Shown one piece after another: positions 48,013 through 56,864 of a stretch of DNA of 64,000 nucleotides. The stretch comes from Candidatus Saccharimonadota bacterium. Lineage in GTDB: Bacteria > Patescibacteriota > Saccharimonadia > Saccharimonadales > Saccharimonadaceae. How positions within the stretch are numbered: the first letter of the stretch is position 1; each line of letters begins with the position of its first letter. Location: assembly GCA_017431955.1 (NCBI GenBank), contig JAFRKC010000007.1:1-64000 (forward strand). Reading direction: 5' to 3'. The notes under the pieces are model-generated. The model saw nothing but the letters and a program-made list of their open reading frames with translations. It was not told where the DNA came from and did no database searches. Both the position numbers and the translations under genes were made by a program.

Positions 48013-50232
48013 TTAGCTGTTCGCAAGCTCGTCAAATTCTTCCATCGAAGAAATCAACACTTCTCTTGGCTTATTGCCGTTTGCTTGGCCAATCACCCCT
48101 ATTTCTTCAAACCAAATCGCGAGACCAGACACGAATCCGTGACCTTTACCAAGGTAAGTTTGAAGCATCGCCGTCGAAAATCTACCCTTAGCCAGAGAAA
48201 TTTCTACTGCCTTTCGCACTACTGGATCATTTGGATCGTATTTGCGGCCAAGATCACCAATCGAACCGCCATCAGAAGGCCCAACCCCCCTGATATTTAC
48301 TTCTTGTGCCACCACGTCAGCGTTGTATTCTGGTGGTCTTTGCATCTTCAAGAAATCTGCCACTTTTTCTTCTTCCTCATCAGATACCCAAGCACCTTGA
48401 ATACGTCTTGGCGTGCCTTGCATCTCTGTTGTGAGCATCAGCATATCGCCAGAACCAAGCAATTTCTCGGCTCCACCACGGTCTAGCATCACGATTGAGT
48501 CCGTAGTACTTTGCACCGCAAACGAAATCCTAGCCGGCACGTTACCTTTAATCAAACCCGTTACCACCTTTACAATCGGTTTCTGAGTCGAAAGCACCAA
48601 GTGCAAACCTGCCGCGCGTCCTTTTTGCGCTACACGCACAATCGAAGGCTCTAGCTCCTTTGCCGCTTGCATCATGAGATCACTCATCTCGTCCACCACA
48701 ATCACAATATAAGGCATTTTTCCGCCGTCGTGCTTTTGCTCATTTCCATCCTCATCCGCCACATCTACTTTACCCTTACCGGCTGCCATCTTCTTGTTAT
48801 ATTCAACAATATTTTTCACGCGCTCTTCAGACAGCAACTTATAGCGCCTTTCCATCTCGTTCACCGCCCAGCGTAATGCCGAAACTGCCTTACCCGTATC
48901 GGTAATAATCGGCGTGAGCAGGTGTGGAATATCTGAATATTGCACCATTTCTACCTGTTTTGGATCAATCACGATTAATTTCAAATCACTTGGCGAATTA
49001 CGGTATAGAAGCGACACAATCATTGTGTTGGTCATCACGGATTTACCAGAACCAGTAGTACCAGCAATGAGCAGGTGTGGCATTTTCGCCAAATTTCCCA
49101 CCACGGCCTTGCCAGAAATATCTTTCCCTACCGCAAACGTCAACGGATCGGTCGATTCTTTCCATTCTGGACTTTCCAAAATCGAACGCAATCTTACATC
49201 AGCCGCCTTCACGTTCGGAATTTCAACACCAACCAACCTTGTCCCTGGAATTGGCGCCTCAATACGCACTTTCTTCACGGCTAAGCTAAGAGCCAGTTCT
49301 TTATCATGCGCCATAATTTTTGACAAATTCACCCCTGCTGGCGGTTTCATTGTGTATTGCGTAACCCTTGGACCAATATTCGCCCCCTCCATCTGCACTT
49401 CGATACCAAATTCCGCCAAAGTGTTTTGAATAGTATAGGCATTTTGTTGAATATTACCAGCATCCGCTGGGGATTGTTTTTTCTCTAAAAGATCTATAGA
49501 AGGCACTTTCCAATCTGGGTCACTCACCGAAACCAAAGCCTTCTCTACTGGTGCCGGCGCTGCTGCAGGTTTTGCTGGCGCAGCCTTACCTTTCTTTGCC
49601 GCCGAATCAGACACCGCCACCCCAGAATTTACTCTAAGGTCTAAACCTTTTCCACCCTTACTCTCAGCCGCACGTGCAAGTTTAAGGTTTTCTTCGTCTT
49701 CTTTCTTCTTTGTACCTCTGAATACGCCTCCAATTCCCCTAAATACCGCTGCTGGACTAATTTGTAAAATAAATATTGCGGTAATAAAGATTAAAACGAT
49801 ATAAATAAATACCGCCACGCCCTTATCTAAAAACTGCGTCGCTAAAGAATTTAGCCAAGTGCCAAGCAAACCGCCAGTTTGGTTCTCTCCTTCAGCAGGT
49901 AGCCCCGCGATGCCAGCAATCCAAAAAATCATTAAAATCGAAGCAATCCAAACCGCCACCGGAAGTCTATTGTCATCGCTTCTAAATATCATCACTGCAA
50001 GATATGCTAAAAGCAGCGGTATTAGGTATTCCGCATAGCCTAGCAGCCCGTTTGCCCCCACGTGAATTATATTTAATAAGTTTCCACCCTCACCGAACCA
50101 AGTCATCACCAACATAATTGCCACCGCTACCATCAGCACAGCAATCACCTGTCGCCAGAAACCTCCCGGGAGTTCATGTTTTTTTGGCGCCTCTTTGGTC
50201 CTTTTTCTACTATTTCTCCTAGATTTTGCCAT
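48013..50232 (-). CDS. ftsK: DNA translocase FtsK/SpoIIIE
   Basis: A 739-aa protein: four transmembrane helices (about 25-165), a linker with Ala/Pro-rich sequence, FtsK alpha-beta motor with Walker A GTTGSGKS and Walker B IVVDEMSDLMM, and a C-terminal winged-helix gamma domain (about 670-735) that reads KOPS-like sites. It moves DNA at the septum and activates Xer recombination at dif. TGA-TATAAT lies 10 nt before the ATG, so only a very short leader is expected. Confidence 0.96.
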   Translation of the reverse strand: MAKSRRNSRKRTKEAPKKHELPGGFWRQVIAVLMVAVAIMLVMTWFGEGGNLLNIIHVGANGLLGYAEYLIPLLLAYLAVMIFRSDDNRLPVAVWIASILMIFWIAGIAGLPAEGENQTGGLLGTWLNSLATQFLDKGVAVFIYIVLIFITAIFILQISPAAVFRGIGGVFRGTKKKEDEENLKLARAAESKGGKGLDLRVNSGVAVSDSAAKKGKAAPAKPAAAPAPVEKALVSVSDPDWKVPSIDLLEKKQSPADAGNIQQNAYTIQNTLAEFGIEVQMEGANIGPRVTQYTMKPPAGVNLSKIMAHDKELALSLAVKKVRIEAPIPGTRLVGVEIPNVKAADVRLRSILESPEWKESTDPLTFAVGKDISGKAVVGNLAKMPHLLIAGTTGSGKSVMTNTMIVSLLYRNSPSDLKLIVIDPKQVEMVQYSDIPHLLTPIITDTGKAVSALRWAVNEMERRYKLLSEERVKNIVEYNKKMAAGKGKVDVADEDGNEQKHDGGKMPYIVIVVDEMSDLMMQAAKELEPSIVRVAQKGRAAGLHLVLSTQKPIVKVVTGLIKGNVPARISFAVQSTTDSIVMLDRGGAEKLLGSGDMLMLTTEMQGTPRRIQGAWVSDEEEEKVADFLKMQRPPEYNADVVAQEVNIRGVGPSDGGSIGDLGRKYDPNDPVVRKAVEISLAKGRFSTAMLQTYLGKGHGFVSGLAIWFEEIGVIGQANGNKPREVLISSMEEFDELANS

Positions 50233-50279
50233 AACTTCTTTTATTATATCACATCAAAATCTCAAATATTAGTGATAAC

Positions 50280-50352
50280 GCCAGAACATCTTTTTGAGTT
50301 AGTAACCTTGGGCTAGCGCCCTTGAGCGCTAACTCAAAAAGATAGTTCTGGC
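50280..50352. repeat. Long hairpin between pnp and ftsK
   Basis: Arms 50280-50302 and 50329-50352 pair over about 22 bp with two interruptions (GCCAGAAC, TCTTTTTGAGTTAG). A nested GGGC/GCCC hairpin caps it. It begins 10 nt after the pnp stop and may end pnp transcripts, though there is no clean T-run. Confidence 0.75.
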
Positions 50353-50361
50353 AATCTCTAA

Positions 50362-52536
50362 TTAGTCTAGATTTCTCATCGACAAGGACAATCTTCCCTT
50401 ATCATCAATCGCCGTCAGCCTTACTCTCACCTTTTGCCCAACTTTAAGCACATCAGCCACATTAGCAATTCTCTTGTCTGAAATCTGAGAAACGTGAAGC
50501 ATGCCATCCACACCCTGAAGAATATTCACAAACGCACCGAAATCTTTAATCGACACCACGGTACCTTCGTAAATCTTCCCTACTTCTGGCTCTTCCACCA
50601 AAGATTTCACCCAATCAAGCGCCTTCTTGATGGCTTCACTGTCATTGCCAGAAATCGTAACTAGGCCAGAATCTTCGATGTCTACCATTGCGCCGGTTTC
50701 GCCTGTAATTTTATTGATTGTTTCCCCACCTTTACCAATAATCGCACCAATTTTATCTGGATTAACCATCAATTTTTCAATTCTTGGTGCATATTCAGAA
50801 ATCTTTTCTCTTGGGCCAGGAATCACCTCAAGCATGTGTTTCAAGATAAACATTCTACCTTCATGAGATTGCTTGATCGCCTTCTCAAGGATTTCTACCG
50901 GAAGCCCATGTACTTTCATATCCATCTGAAGTGCGGTTACACCTTCAGTCGTGCCGGTCACCTTAAAGTCCATATCGCCAGCAAAGTCCTCAGCATCCAT
51001 CAAATCTGTTAGAACATAGGCTTTGTCGATATCTTTCTCGGTAATTTCTTGGCCTTTTGGCACATCAACCATCAAGCCCATCGCTACACCAGAAACTGGG
51101 CGAATTAGAGGCACGCCAGCGTCCATCAAAGCGAGACACGAAGAACAGGTTGCAGCCATTGAAGTCGAGCCGTTTTGAGACATAATCTCTGTTACTGAGC
51201 GAATTGCGTATGGGAAATCTTCCTCACTTGGCAACACCGGAATCAATGCGCGTTCAGCAAGATAACCATGGCCAACCTCGCGACGTCCTGGCGAGCCAAT
51301 CCTGCCACATTCACCAACCGTATATGATGGTGCGTTGTAGTGGTGCATATAGCGACGTACTTCATCGGTTTTTTCCATCGTATCGACTACTTGGCCAAAC
51401 GAAAGTGGTGCCAGCGTTACAATATTCATCGCTTGGGTTACACCACGGGTAAAGAGCGACGAACCGTGAGTTCTTGGCAAAATTCCAACCTGTGAAGATA
51501 ATGGGCGTACCTCTGTTAATTTGCGACCATCTGGGCGAACGCCATCTTCTACGATCGAACGGCGCACTTCGTGATGTACCGCGAGCTCAAAGGCTTGATT
51601 GTACTTATCACGCAAGTTCTCGTCATACCACTCTACTTTTTCGTTATCTGTTTCACCTTCGCCAAGCTCCAAGGCAAATTCATCGTGCATCTGATATTTT
51701 AGATCGTCCAAAATCTGGGCGCGCTCAAGCACGTTCCCTCTTACCTTGTCGCCAAACTTCCCGTCGCACCACTTATCAACCTTTTTCTGAATCTCTTCAT
51801 CTGGCAAAACTAATTCGTATTTTTGCTCAGCTGGCGCTACTTTTTCTTTCAATTCTCTCTGTAAATCAAGTGCTGGTTGAACATTTTTAACGGCCCAATG
51901 CATCGCCTCAATAATCATATCTTCTGGCACTTCTTTCGCGCCGGCTTCCACCATCACGACCTTGCCATCTTTACAAGCCACCACGAGATCAAGCGTAGAT
52001 TTTTCGCGTTCTTCAGGGGTCAAGAAGGCCTTAAATTCCCCGTTCACGCGGCCAATTCTCAGCCCTGCTACTGGCCCATCAAATGGCACCCCAGCGTTCA
52101 TGAGAGCCGCAGAGGCTGCAAGCATCGCCACTACATCTGGGCGGAAGCTTGGGTCCATCGAAAGTACCGTAGTAACCACCTGTACCTCTTGGCGATAGCC
52201 CTTTGGAAAGAGTGGGCGAATCGGGCGGTCGATCAAGCGGCCAATTAGCACTGCATCATCGCTCGGCTTGCCTTCACGTTTGATAAACTTTGAACCAGAA
52301 ATTTTCCCTGCTGCATAATATTTTTCTTCATAATCGATTGATAAAGGGAAAAAGTCTTGTACAACCGGCTTTGTACCAACTACTACCGAACCAAGCACCA
52401 CTGTGTCGCCGTATTTCACGAGCACAGACGAAGTAGTTCTAAACCCTACTCTATTTACTTCTAGGCTAAGTTTTCGCCCACAAAAATCAGTCGAGACCAC
52501 CGTTGTCTTCTTGCCACTAGGATTAATAATATCCAT
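50362..52536 (-). CDS. pnp: Polynucleotide phosphorylase
   Basis: A 724-aa 3'-5' exoribonuclease with two RNase PH domains, the alpha-helical linker, a KH domain (IGAIIGKGGETINKI) and an S1 domain (GTVVSIKDFGAFVNI). Catalytic residues are in the second PH core (MDAEDFAGDMDFKVTGT). AAAGG lies 7 nt before the ATG. The 210-nt leader folds into long double-stranded RNA. rpsO lies upstream as in E. coli, but with a plus-strand gene in between. Confidence 0.97.
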   Translation of the reverse strand: MDIINPSGKKTTVVSTDFCGRKLSLEVNRVGFRTTSSVLVKYGDTVVLGSVVVGTKPVVQDFFPLSIDYEEKYYAAGKISGSKFIKREGKPSDDAVLIGRLIDRPIRPLFPKGYRQEVQVVTTVLSMDPSFRPDVVAMLAASAALMNAGVPFDGPVAGLRIGRVNGEFKAFLTPEEREKSTLDLVVACKDGKVVMVEAGAKEVPEDMIIEAMHWAVKNVQPALDLQRELKEKVAPAEQKYELVLPDEEIQKKVDKWCDGKFGDKVRGNVLERAQILDDLKYQMHDEFALELGEGETDNEKVEWYDENLRDKYNQAFELAVHHEVRRSIVEDGVRPDGRKLTEVRPLSSQVGILPRTHGSSLFTRGVTQAMNIVTLAPLSFGQVVDTMEKTDEVRRYMHHYNAPSYTVGECGRIGSPGRREVGHGYLAERALIPVLPSEEDFPYAIRSVTEIMSQNGSTSMAATCSSCLALMDAGVPLIRPVSGVAMGLMVDVPKGQEITEKDIDKAYVLTDLMDAEDFAGDMDFKVTGTTEGVTALQMDMKVHGLPVEILEKAIKQSHEGRMFILKHMLEVIPGPREKISEYAPRIEKLMVNPDKIGAIIGKGGETINKITGETGAMVDIEDSGLVTISGNDSEAIKKALDWVKSLVEEPEVGKIYEGTVVSIKDFGAFVNILQGVDGMLHVSQISDKRIANVADVLKVGQKVRVRLTAIDDKGRLSLSMRNLD

Positions 52537-52562
52537 AAAAAACCTTTCTCTTGGGAAAACCT

Positions 52563-52724
52563 CAGATACGGATTGCTTATTTAAATTATTAATATCTGTT
52601 CGAAACCGTGTCCCGAAACGCTCGCTAGCGTTTCGAAGCGAACGAACCCCGTAAAGACAGGCGTTCGTGAGCGAGGTTGAGAATAAATATTAATAATTTC
52701 AACAGATAAAGCAATCCGTATCTG
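52563..52724 (-). promoter_or_regulatory. Long double-stranded hairpin in the pnp leader
   Basis: Outer helix: 52563-52576 with 52711-52724, 14 bp perfect (CAGATACGGATTGC / GCAATCCGTATCTG). Inner helix: 52583-52595 with 52687-52699, 13 bp perfect. The head (52600-52680) has GAAACGC/GCGTTTC and CGAACG/CGTTCG hairpins closed by AACC/GGTT, a three-way junction. In E. coli a similar pnp leader is cut by RNase III and then attacked by PNPase for autocontrol. Confidence 0.8.
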
Positions 52725-52753
52725 CCGTCTTCCCAATGTTAAATTACCCTATT

Positions 52754-52795
52754 AGTGTACCACATCTTGCATTTTTTACCAAAGTGTGCTATAAT
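52754..52795. promoter_or_regulatory. Overlapping divergent promoters of pnp and the 52862 gene
   Basis: Minus strand (pnp): TTGGTA (52777-52782), 17 bp, TACACT (52754-52759) with a TGG extension. Plus strand: TTGCAT (52767-52772), 17 bp, TATAAT (52790-52795). The two -35 regions interleave, so the promoters probably exclude each other. Confidence 0.72.
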
Positions 52796-52861
52796 AATAA
52801 GTACTGGCTTCAAGGCCTGTTGTTTCTTGGTGTCAGAGTACATTTTTAAGGAGAAGAAAAG

Positions 52862-53245
52862 ATGAGAATTATTCAGGCAACCCAACAAGAGATTATTATT
52901 GATGGAGCCGTTCCTATTGATGAAGTTCCCCCTGCGAAGAAGAGCGGTAAAAAAGACAGCCCCGATCCTCTGATCAGAATCTGTCACAAAGCCAAAAAAG
53001 AGCTTCTTGAGAAAACCGGCGCTTGCGTCGCTTATAACATCTCGAGACCCAAAACTCGTGGCGATGAACACGTCACGAAAATAAGGTTTTTCTTTAGTAA
53101 TACCGGGGAGGCAAAAATACCTTCCGATAACTTCGAAACCCTCTGCAAAGCAGAAGAACGATATTGTCAGATGATGTCTGTGCTCTGCGCAGAACGCATC
53201 ACCGAATATCTGGACAATATTGACTACGTCCTAGGCTTAGCCTAA
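52862..53245 (+). CDS. Orphan protein of unknown function (127 aa)
   Basis: A 127-aa soluble protein, no family recognised. It begins MRIIQATQQEIIIDGAVPID and holds ICHKAKKELLEKTG and AEERYCQMMSVLCAERITEYL helices. AAGGAG lies 9 nt before the ATG. With its own consensus promoter, ~55-nt leader and strong terminators it resembles the orphan genes at 30266 and 31329. It splits the usual truB-rpsO-pnp order. Confidence 0.68.
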   Translation: MRIIQATQQEIIIDGAVPIDEVPPAKKSGKKDSPDPLIRICHKAKKELLEKTGACVAYNISRPKTRGDEHVTKIRFFFSNTGEAKIPSDNFETLCKAEERYCQMMSVLCAERITEYLDNIDYVLGLA

Positions 53246-53287
53246 TAACTCAGACAATCCCATCCATTTTTTCGTTCCTTCAAAACT

Positions 53288-53308
53288 GGGCCCCTCTCTG
53301 AGGGGCCC
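53288..53308 (+). terminator. GC-rich hairpin after the 52862 gene
   Basis: GGGCCCCTC/GAGGGGCCC, 9 bp with a 3-nt loop. It has no T-run; the next hairpin supplies one. Confidence 0.7.
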
Positions 53309-53331
53309 GCACCCTTTCTAGGCCCAATCTA

Positions 53332-53360
53332 CCAAAAAACCGCCCGAAGGCGGTCTTTTT
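53332..53360. terminator. Bidirectional intrinsic terminator (52862 gene and rpsO)
   Basis: ACCGCC/GGCGGT around CGAA, with an A-run on one side and a T-run on the other; it overlaps the last codon region of rpsO. Confidence 0.9.
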
Positions 53361-53625
53361 ATTTTCTTAGTCCAAGCTTTGCTACTGTTGCTTTGTACTT
53401 CTCGAAGTCATTAGCTTCTAGGTACTTTAGTAGTTTTTTGCGCTTCCCTACCATTTGAATAAGTCCGCGTTTAGCCATAAAGTCATGTTTATTATTCTTC
53501 ACATGTTCCGTCACCTCTTTGATGCGTTCTGTGAGAATAGCCACTTGAACTTCAGGAGAACCGACGTCGTTCTTATTACGAGCGACCTTGGCAATAGCTT
53601 TGTCTTTATTCTCTTTTGTTATCAT
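53359..53625 (-). CDS. rpsO: Ribosomal protein uS15
   Basis: An 88-aa uS15: VGSPEVQVAILTERI, HKHDF-like NNKHDFMAKRGLIQMVGKRKKLLKYL. The frame is open to 53661 but a TGG-TATAAT -10 (53633-53638) overlaps the upstream ATG. The real start is ATG 53625 (MITKENK), 7 nt after the -10, which gives the normal family length and a leaderless mRNA. Confidence 0.95.
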   Translation of the reverse strand: MITKENKDKAIAKVARNKNDVGSPEVQVAILTERIKEVTEHVKNNKHDFMAKRGLIQMVGKRKKLLKYLEANDFEKYKATVAKLGLRK

Positions 53626-53664
53626 GCGAGCCATTATACCACAGATAAGAGCTTTTAACAAGGG

Positions 53665-54330
53665 CTAAGCCCCCATAAAATCCTCCAACTTTATTGCGTC
53701 ATCCACCTTATACTCACCAATTTGCGTACGTCTCAGCGCTGTCAAATACCCGCCAACGCCCAGCGCCGCGCCAATATCCTCACCCAGCGTGCGAATATAT
53801 GTCCCACTCGAAACATGGCAGCGAATCTTGAGCTCCGGCCATTTATAATCCAAAATATCAATCTGATAAATCTGTACTTTTCTCACCGGCATTTCCACGT
53901 CCACACCCTTCCTCGCCAGCTTATAAGCCCTCTCGCCATTAATCTTCACCGCCGAGAAATTCGGCACTCTCTGCTCAATCTCCCCCACAAACCCTTGAAC
54001 GGCTCTTTCCACTTCGGATGAATCAATTCTCGGCGCATTTCGGAGGCTATTGCCGATAATTTCTCCTTCCGGATCCCCCGTCGAAGACGTTACCCCCAGC
54101 CTAATCGTCGTTTCGTACCACTTATCCAGCTTCAAAAACTCATTCGAACGTTTAGTTCCCTTACCAGTTAGAAGAATCAGAAGCCCAGTTGCAAAGGGAT
54201 CTAACGTGCCCGTATGACCCACTTTTACCTTGTGTCCAGCCTTTTCAGACAAAACTCGGCGCACTCGCGCCACCACACCAAACGACGTCATCCCCGCCGG
54301 CTTATCAATCAACAAAAAATTATCATCCAT
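53665..54330 (-). CDS. truB: tRNA pseudouridine-55 synthase TruB
   Basis: A 221-aa enzyme that isomerises U55 of tRNAs. KVGHTGTLDPFATGLLIL carries the catalytic Asp, and YKWPELKIRCHVSSGTYIRTL is the second motif. It lacks the C-terminal PUA domain of longer forms. TGG-TATAAT (54337-54342) ends 6 nt before the ATG, predicting a leaderless mRNA. Confidence 0.96.
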   Translation of the reverse strand: MDDNFLLIDKPAGMTSFGVVARVRRVLSEKAGHKVKVGHTGTLDPFATGLLILLTGKGTKRSNEFLKLDKWYETTIRLGVTSSTGDPEGEIIGNSLRNAPRIDSSEVERAVQGFVGEIEQRVPNFSAVKINGERAYKLARKGVDVEMPVRKVQIYQIDILDYKWPELKIRCHVSSGTYIRTLGEDIGAALGVGGYLTALRRTQIGEYKVDDAIKLEDFMGA

Positions 54331-54410
54331 ACCACGATTATACCAAACACATCATAATAAACTAATTCCTGTCGCATTCCGGAGGTTGCTTTTGATAGGC
54401 TAATTTCGAT

Positions 54411-54556
54411 GAATCTAGTAATTTGCTTTTGAGACCGTTCGGAGGCTACGGCCGAGAAAGAGCGCGGCTCGCCCGTAACGACCGCCCCTTGGGACGTGGA
54501 AGACCGAAGGTCTACGGGCCGAGCCGACGCGTGTCTCAAAAGTAAATTACTGATTC
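54411..54556. repeat. Large branched inverted repeat between truB and the DHH-like gene
   Basis: Outer arms AGTAATTTGCTTTTGAGAC (54417-54435) and 54533-54551 pair over 19 bp with one G-U, extended by GAATC/GATTC. The 97-bp head is very GC-rich, with nested arms GGCTCG-CCCGTA/TACGGG-GAGCC, AGACC/GGTCT and CGTCCC/GGGGCG. It lies downstream of the 54568 gene stop on the minus strand. Confidence 0.85.
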
Positions 54557-54567
54557 ACTAAATGTGT

Positions 54568-56292
54568 TTACATCCCTGGTATCTGGAAAGCCCCCGCATC
54601 AGCAACCGGCTGCGCTTGCGGCTGAGCTGGTTGTTCTGGTGCTGGTTGCGCCTGCACTTGTGGCAAAACTGGCATACCACCTGCCATTTGTGGCTGAGCT
54701 GCCACTGGTTGTGGTTGAACTGGTTGTTCTACTACTGGTTGTGCTGGCATCGCCGCTGGTTGTTGTTCAACTGGCGCCGCTGCTGGCTGTGCTTCTACTG
54801 CAGCAAAATCAACTGTTGGCGGAGTCGGAGGTAAAGTTCCGGCATCCGGCATCGGCAAAGTCGCCTCTGCTGGTGGCTGTACAACTGTCTTTGGCGTTTC
54901 TACTAGATACGAATCATTTCCCATCGCCGCAGGTTGCGGACTATTATCAATAATTCCATTATCATACGGAATTTCTGGCACGTTATTTACCTCTGGACCT
55001 GCTGGCACTTGTGGTGCCATCGTAGCTGCTGGATTTGCGTCAAGTGGTATTTCTATCGGCTGCGCCGCAGCTTGCGTTTGATCAACATTTGGTTGAACTA
55101 CCTCTCCAGGAAGTGGCTCCGCCAAAGCTTCATCAATCATCTTGGCATAATCTTTTTCACCAGTTTCTGTCACTGGAGCTACTGGCTGCACTTCTGCTAC
55201 CTGAGGACTTTCTAACACCACCTGATTTGGCGCTTCAGGACCACTCACATTACCAGCCGGAGCCGCAAAAGCCTGCAAAGATTCAGCTGTCTGCGCCAAC
55301 TTATCATCTTCAGTCATTGGTTGATTCGCTGGACTTGCTTCTGCTGCATTATTACCACCTCTTAGGTCTAACCCAGCATCCCCACTTTGCGCCCCAGCAT
55401 TTTCGTTTCTTTCAATCACCATATTTCCGTCATTACTCGCAGGTGCTTCCGCCGCAGGATTATTAGTAACAACTTGGCCCTTGTTGCTAGTTTCTACATA
55501 ACCGTTAACTTTCTTTGTAGATTCATCGCCTACCAAATTAGACGCAATTAGCTGTGGATCAGCTCCAGATCCCATCAACTTGGCCGCGAGTATCATCGTG
55601 TCGCTACTGGTTCGTTCATTCGAAAAGCGATTCGTCGAAGCCACAATACCAGTCAAGAACGCCGTAGCCGTTTCCTTTTCTAATTCGCCTTTTTCGCTTA
55701 AAGCATATGCGAGGCTTGCAGCCATCTCAGATACCGAGCTCGCTACAATATTACTCCATTCAATTTCACCAAACTTCCCTGGTGGATTGGTCGTAATGTT
55801 AATTGACGAAGCGTCATGCATAATTCTACCGTGTTCTCGGAGCGCACCATCAAGGTCCGTTGCGGCCATTACATTAAGTGCAATCACAAGATCAACGTTA
55901 AAATCGCCATGTGAAAATTCAAGATCAGACTCAGACAAAGTTGTACGATACGGAGTAATATAAATCTTCACAAAATCGCCATCCACTTTATAACGCAAAT
56001 GGTCGGCTTTCTCCTTATTAAGAGCAATAATAAAATCTTGCAAACTATTCGTATTTGGCTCAAAAGTTTTTCCTGGGTCCAAAAACTCCAAGGCGTTCGG
56101 CGTTGTGCCAGAGTAAATCGCCGTAGCGTGCTTCCCCATTTTATCTAAAAATAAAGTAAGCCCTAACGCTGCCGACATTTCGTCTACAGATGGATCGCTA
56201 GTGAGTGCAACCAAAATATTCTCTGCGCCCTTAATTTGAGAAATAATTTTCTCAGAAATTTTTCCTTGTTGTTCTGTTTTTTGTTCTGCCAT
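54568..56292 (-). CDS. DHH-like protein without catalytic residues, with Pro/Gln-rich tail
   Basis: A 574-aa protein. Residues 20-265 follow the DHH phosphoesterase (NrnA-like) layout, but the motifs are changed: SDPSVDEMSAA for the DxDxxGS block and RIMHDASS for DHH, so nuclease activity is unlikely. The remaining 300 residues are low-complexity Ala, Pro, Gln, Glu and probably disordered. It has no transmembrane segment. Function unknown; its polyproline-like segments may need EF-P. Confidence 0.7.
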   Translation of the reverse strand: MAEQKTEQQGKISEKIISQIKGAENILVALTSDPSVDEMSAALGLTLFLDKMGKHATAIYSGTTPNALEFLDPGKTFEPNTNSLQDFIIALNKEKADHLRYKVDGDFVKIYITPYRTTLSESDLEFSHGDFNVDLVIALNVMAATDLDGALREHGRIMHDASSINITTNPPGKFGEIEWSNIVASSVSEMAASLAYALSEKGELEKETATAFLTGIVASTNRFSNERTSSDTMILAAKLMGSGADPQLIASNLVGDESTKKVNGYVETSNKGQVVTNNPAAEAPASNDGNMVIERNENAGAQSGDAGLDLRGGNNAAEASPANQPMTEDDKLAQTAESLQAFAAPAGNVSGPEAPNQVVLESPQVAEVQPVAPVTETGEKDYAKMIDEALAEPLPGEVVQPNVDQTQAAAQPIEIPLDANPAATMAPQVPAGPEVNNVPEIPYDNGIIDNSPQPAAMGNDSYLVETPKTVVQPPAEATLPMPDAGTLPPTPPTVDFAAVEAQPAAAPVEQQPAAMPAQPVVEQPVQPQPVAAQPQMAGGMPVLPQVQAQPAPEQPAQPQAQPVADAGAFQIPGM

Positions 56293-56450
56293 TTTTTATT
56301 TTTTATAGTTTGCATCCCCATATTATCATAAGTATTTTAAAATTGCAAGCTTTTTTTAAGAGTTTTTTACCTTATCTACTTTACTTTTTTTCCAAGATAA
56401 TGTATAATCGCAAAAAGTTATTAAATTAATTTAATTTTATAGGAAATCTA

Positions 56451-56864
56451 ATGCCGATTATCAAATCTGCTAAAAAAGCAGCCCGTCAAACTACCAAACG
56501 CAATAAGAAAAACGAGCAAATCAAAAAAGCTATTAAAACTGCTCTTAAAACTTTTAAAGCTAATCCAACTCCAGAAAACCTATCTAAAGCTCAATCCGAA
56601 TACGACAAAGCTACCAAAAAAGGTCTCATCAAGAAAAATACCGCTTCCCGCCGCAAAGCTGCTCTAGTTAAAATTGCCAAGGCCAAAAACATCAAGCCAA
56701 TCGCCAAAACTGCTAAAATCGCTAAAAAGCCAGCAGCTAAACCAGCCACCAAGGCTCCTGCCAAAAAAGTAGTCGCCAAACCAGCCGCCATCAAAAAAGC
56801 TACTCCAGCGAAGAAACCCGCAGCAAAAAAGACTTCAAAAGGAGCCAAGGCTGCGTCGAAGTAG
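56451..56864 (+). CDS. rpsT: Ribosomal protein bS20 with histone-like C-terminal extension
   Basis: A 137-aa protein. Residues 1-82 match bS20 (SAKKAARQTTKRNKKN ... GLIKKNTASRRKAAL). Residues 83-137 are an added Lys/Ala/Pro tail (KKPAAKPATKAPAKK) like bacterial histone H1-type tails, which may bind nucleic acid. AGGAAA precedes the ATG. Its last 65 bp overlap the holA 3' end on the other strand; the AGAGAGT/ACTCTCT hairpin with a T-run (56886-56919) terminates it inside holA. Confidence 0.93.
   Translation: MPIIKSAKKAARQTTKRNKKNEQIKKAIKTALKTFKANPTPENLSKAQSEYDKATKKGLIKKNTASRRKAALVKIAKAKNIKPIAKTAKIAKKPAAKPATKAPAKKVVAKPAAIKKATPAKKPAAKKTSKGAKAASK

Noticed and set aside
53626..53661. Upstream ATGs as starts of rpsO
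   Set aside because: The ATG at 53634 overlaps the -10 element and the family length supports 53625.
54564..55466. Long plus-strand frames rich in Val, Leu and Trp opposite the DHH-like gene
   Set aside because: They are shadows of the repetitive Pro/Gln codons on the minus strand.
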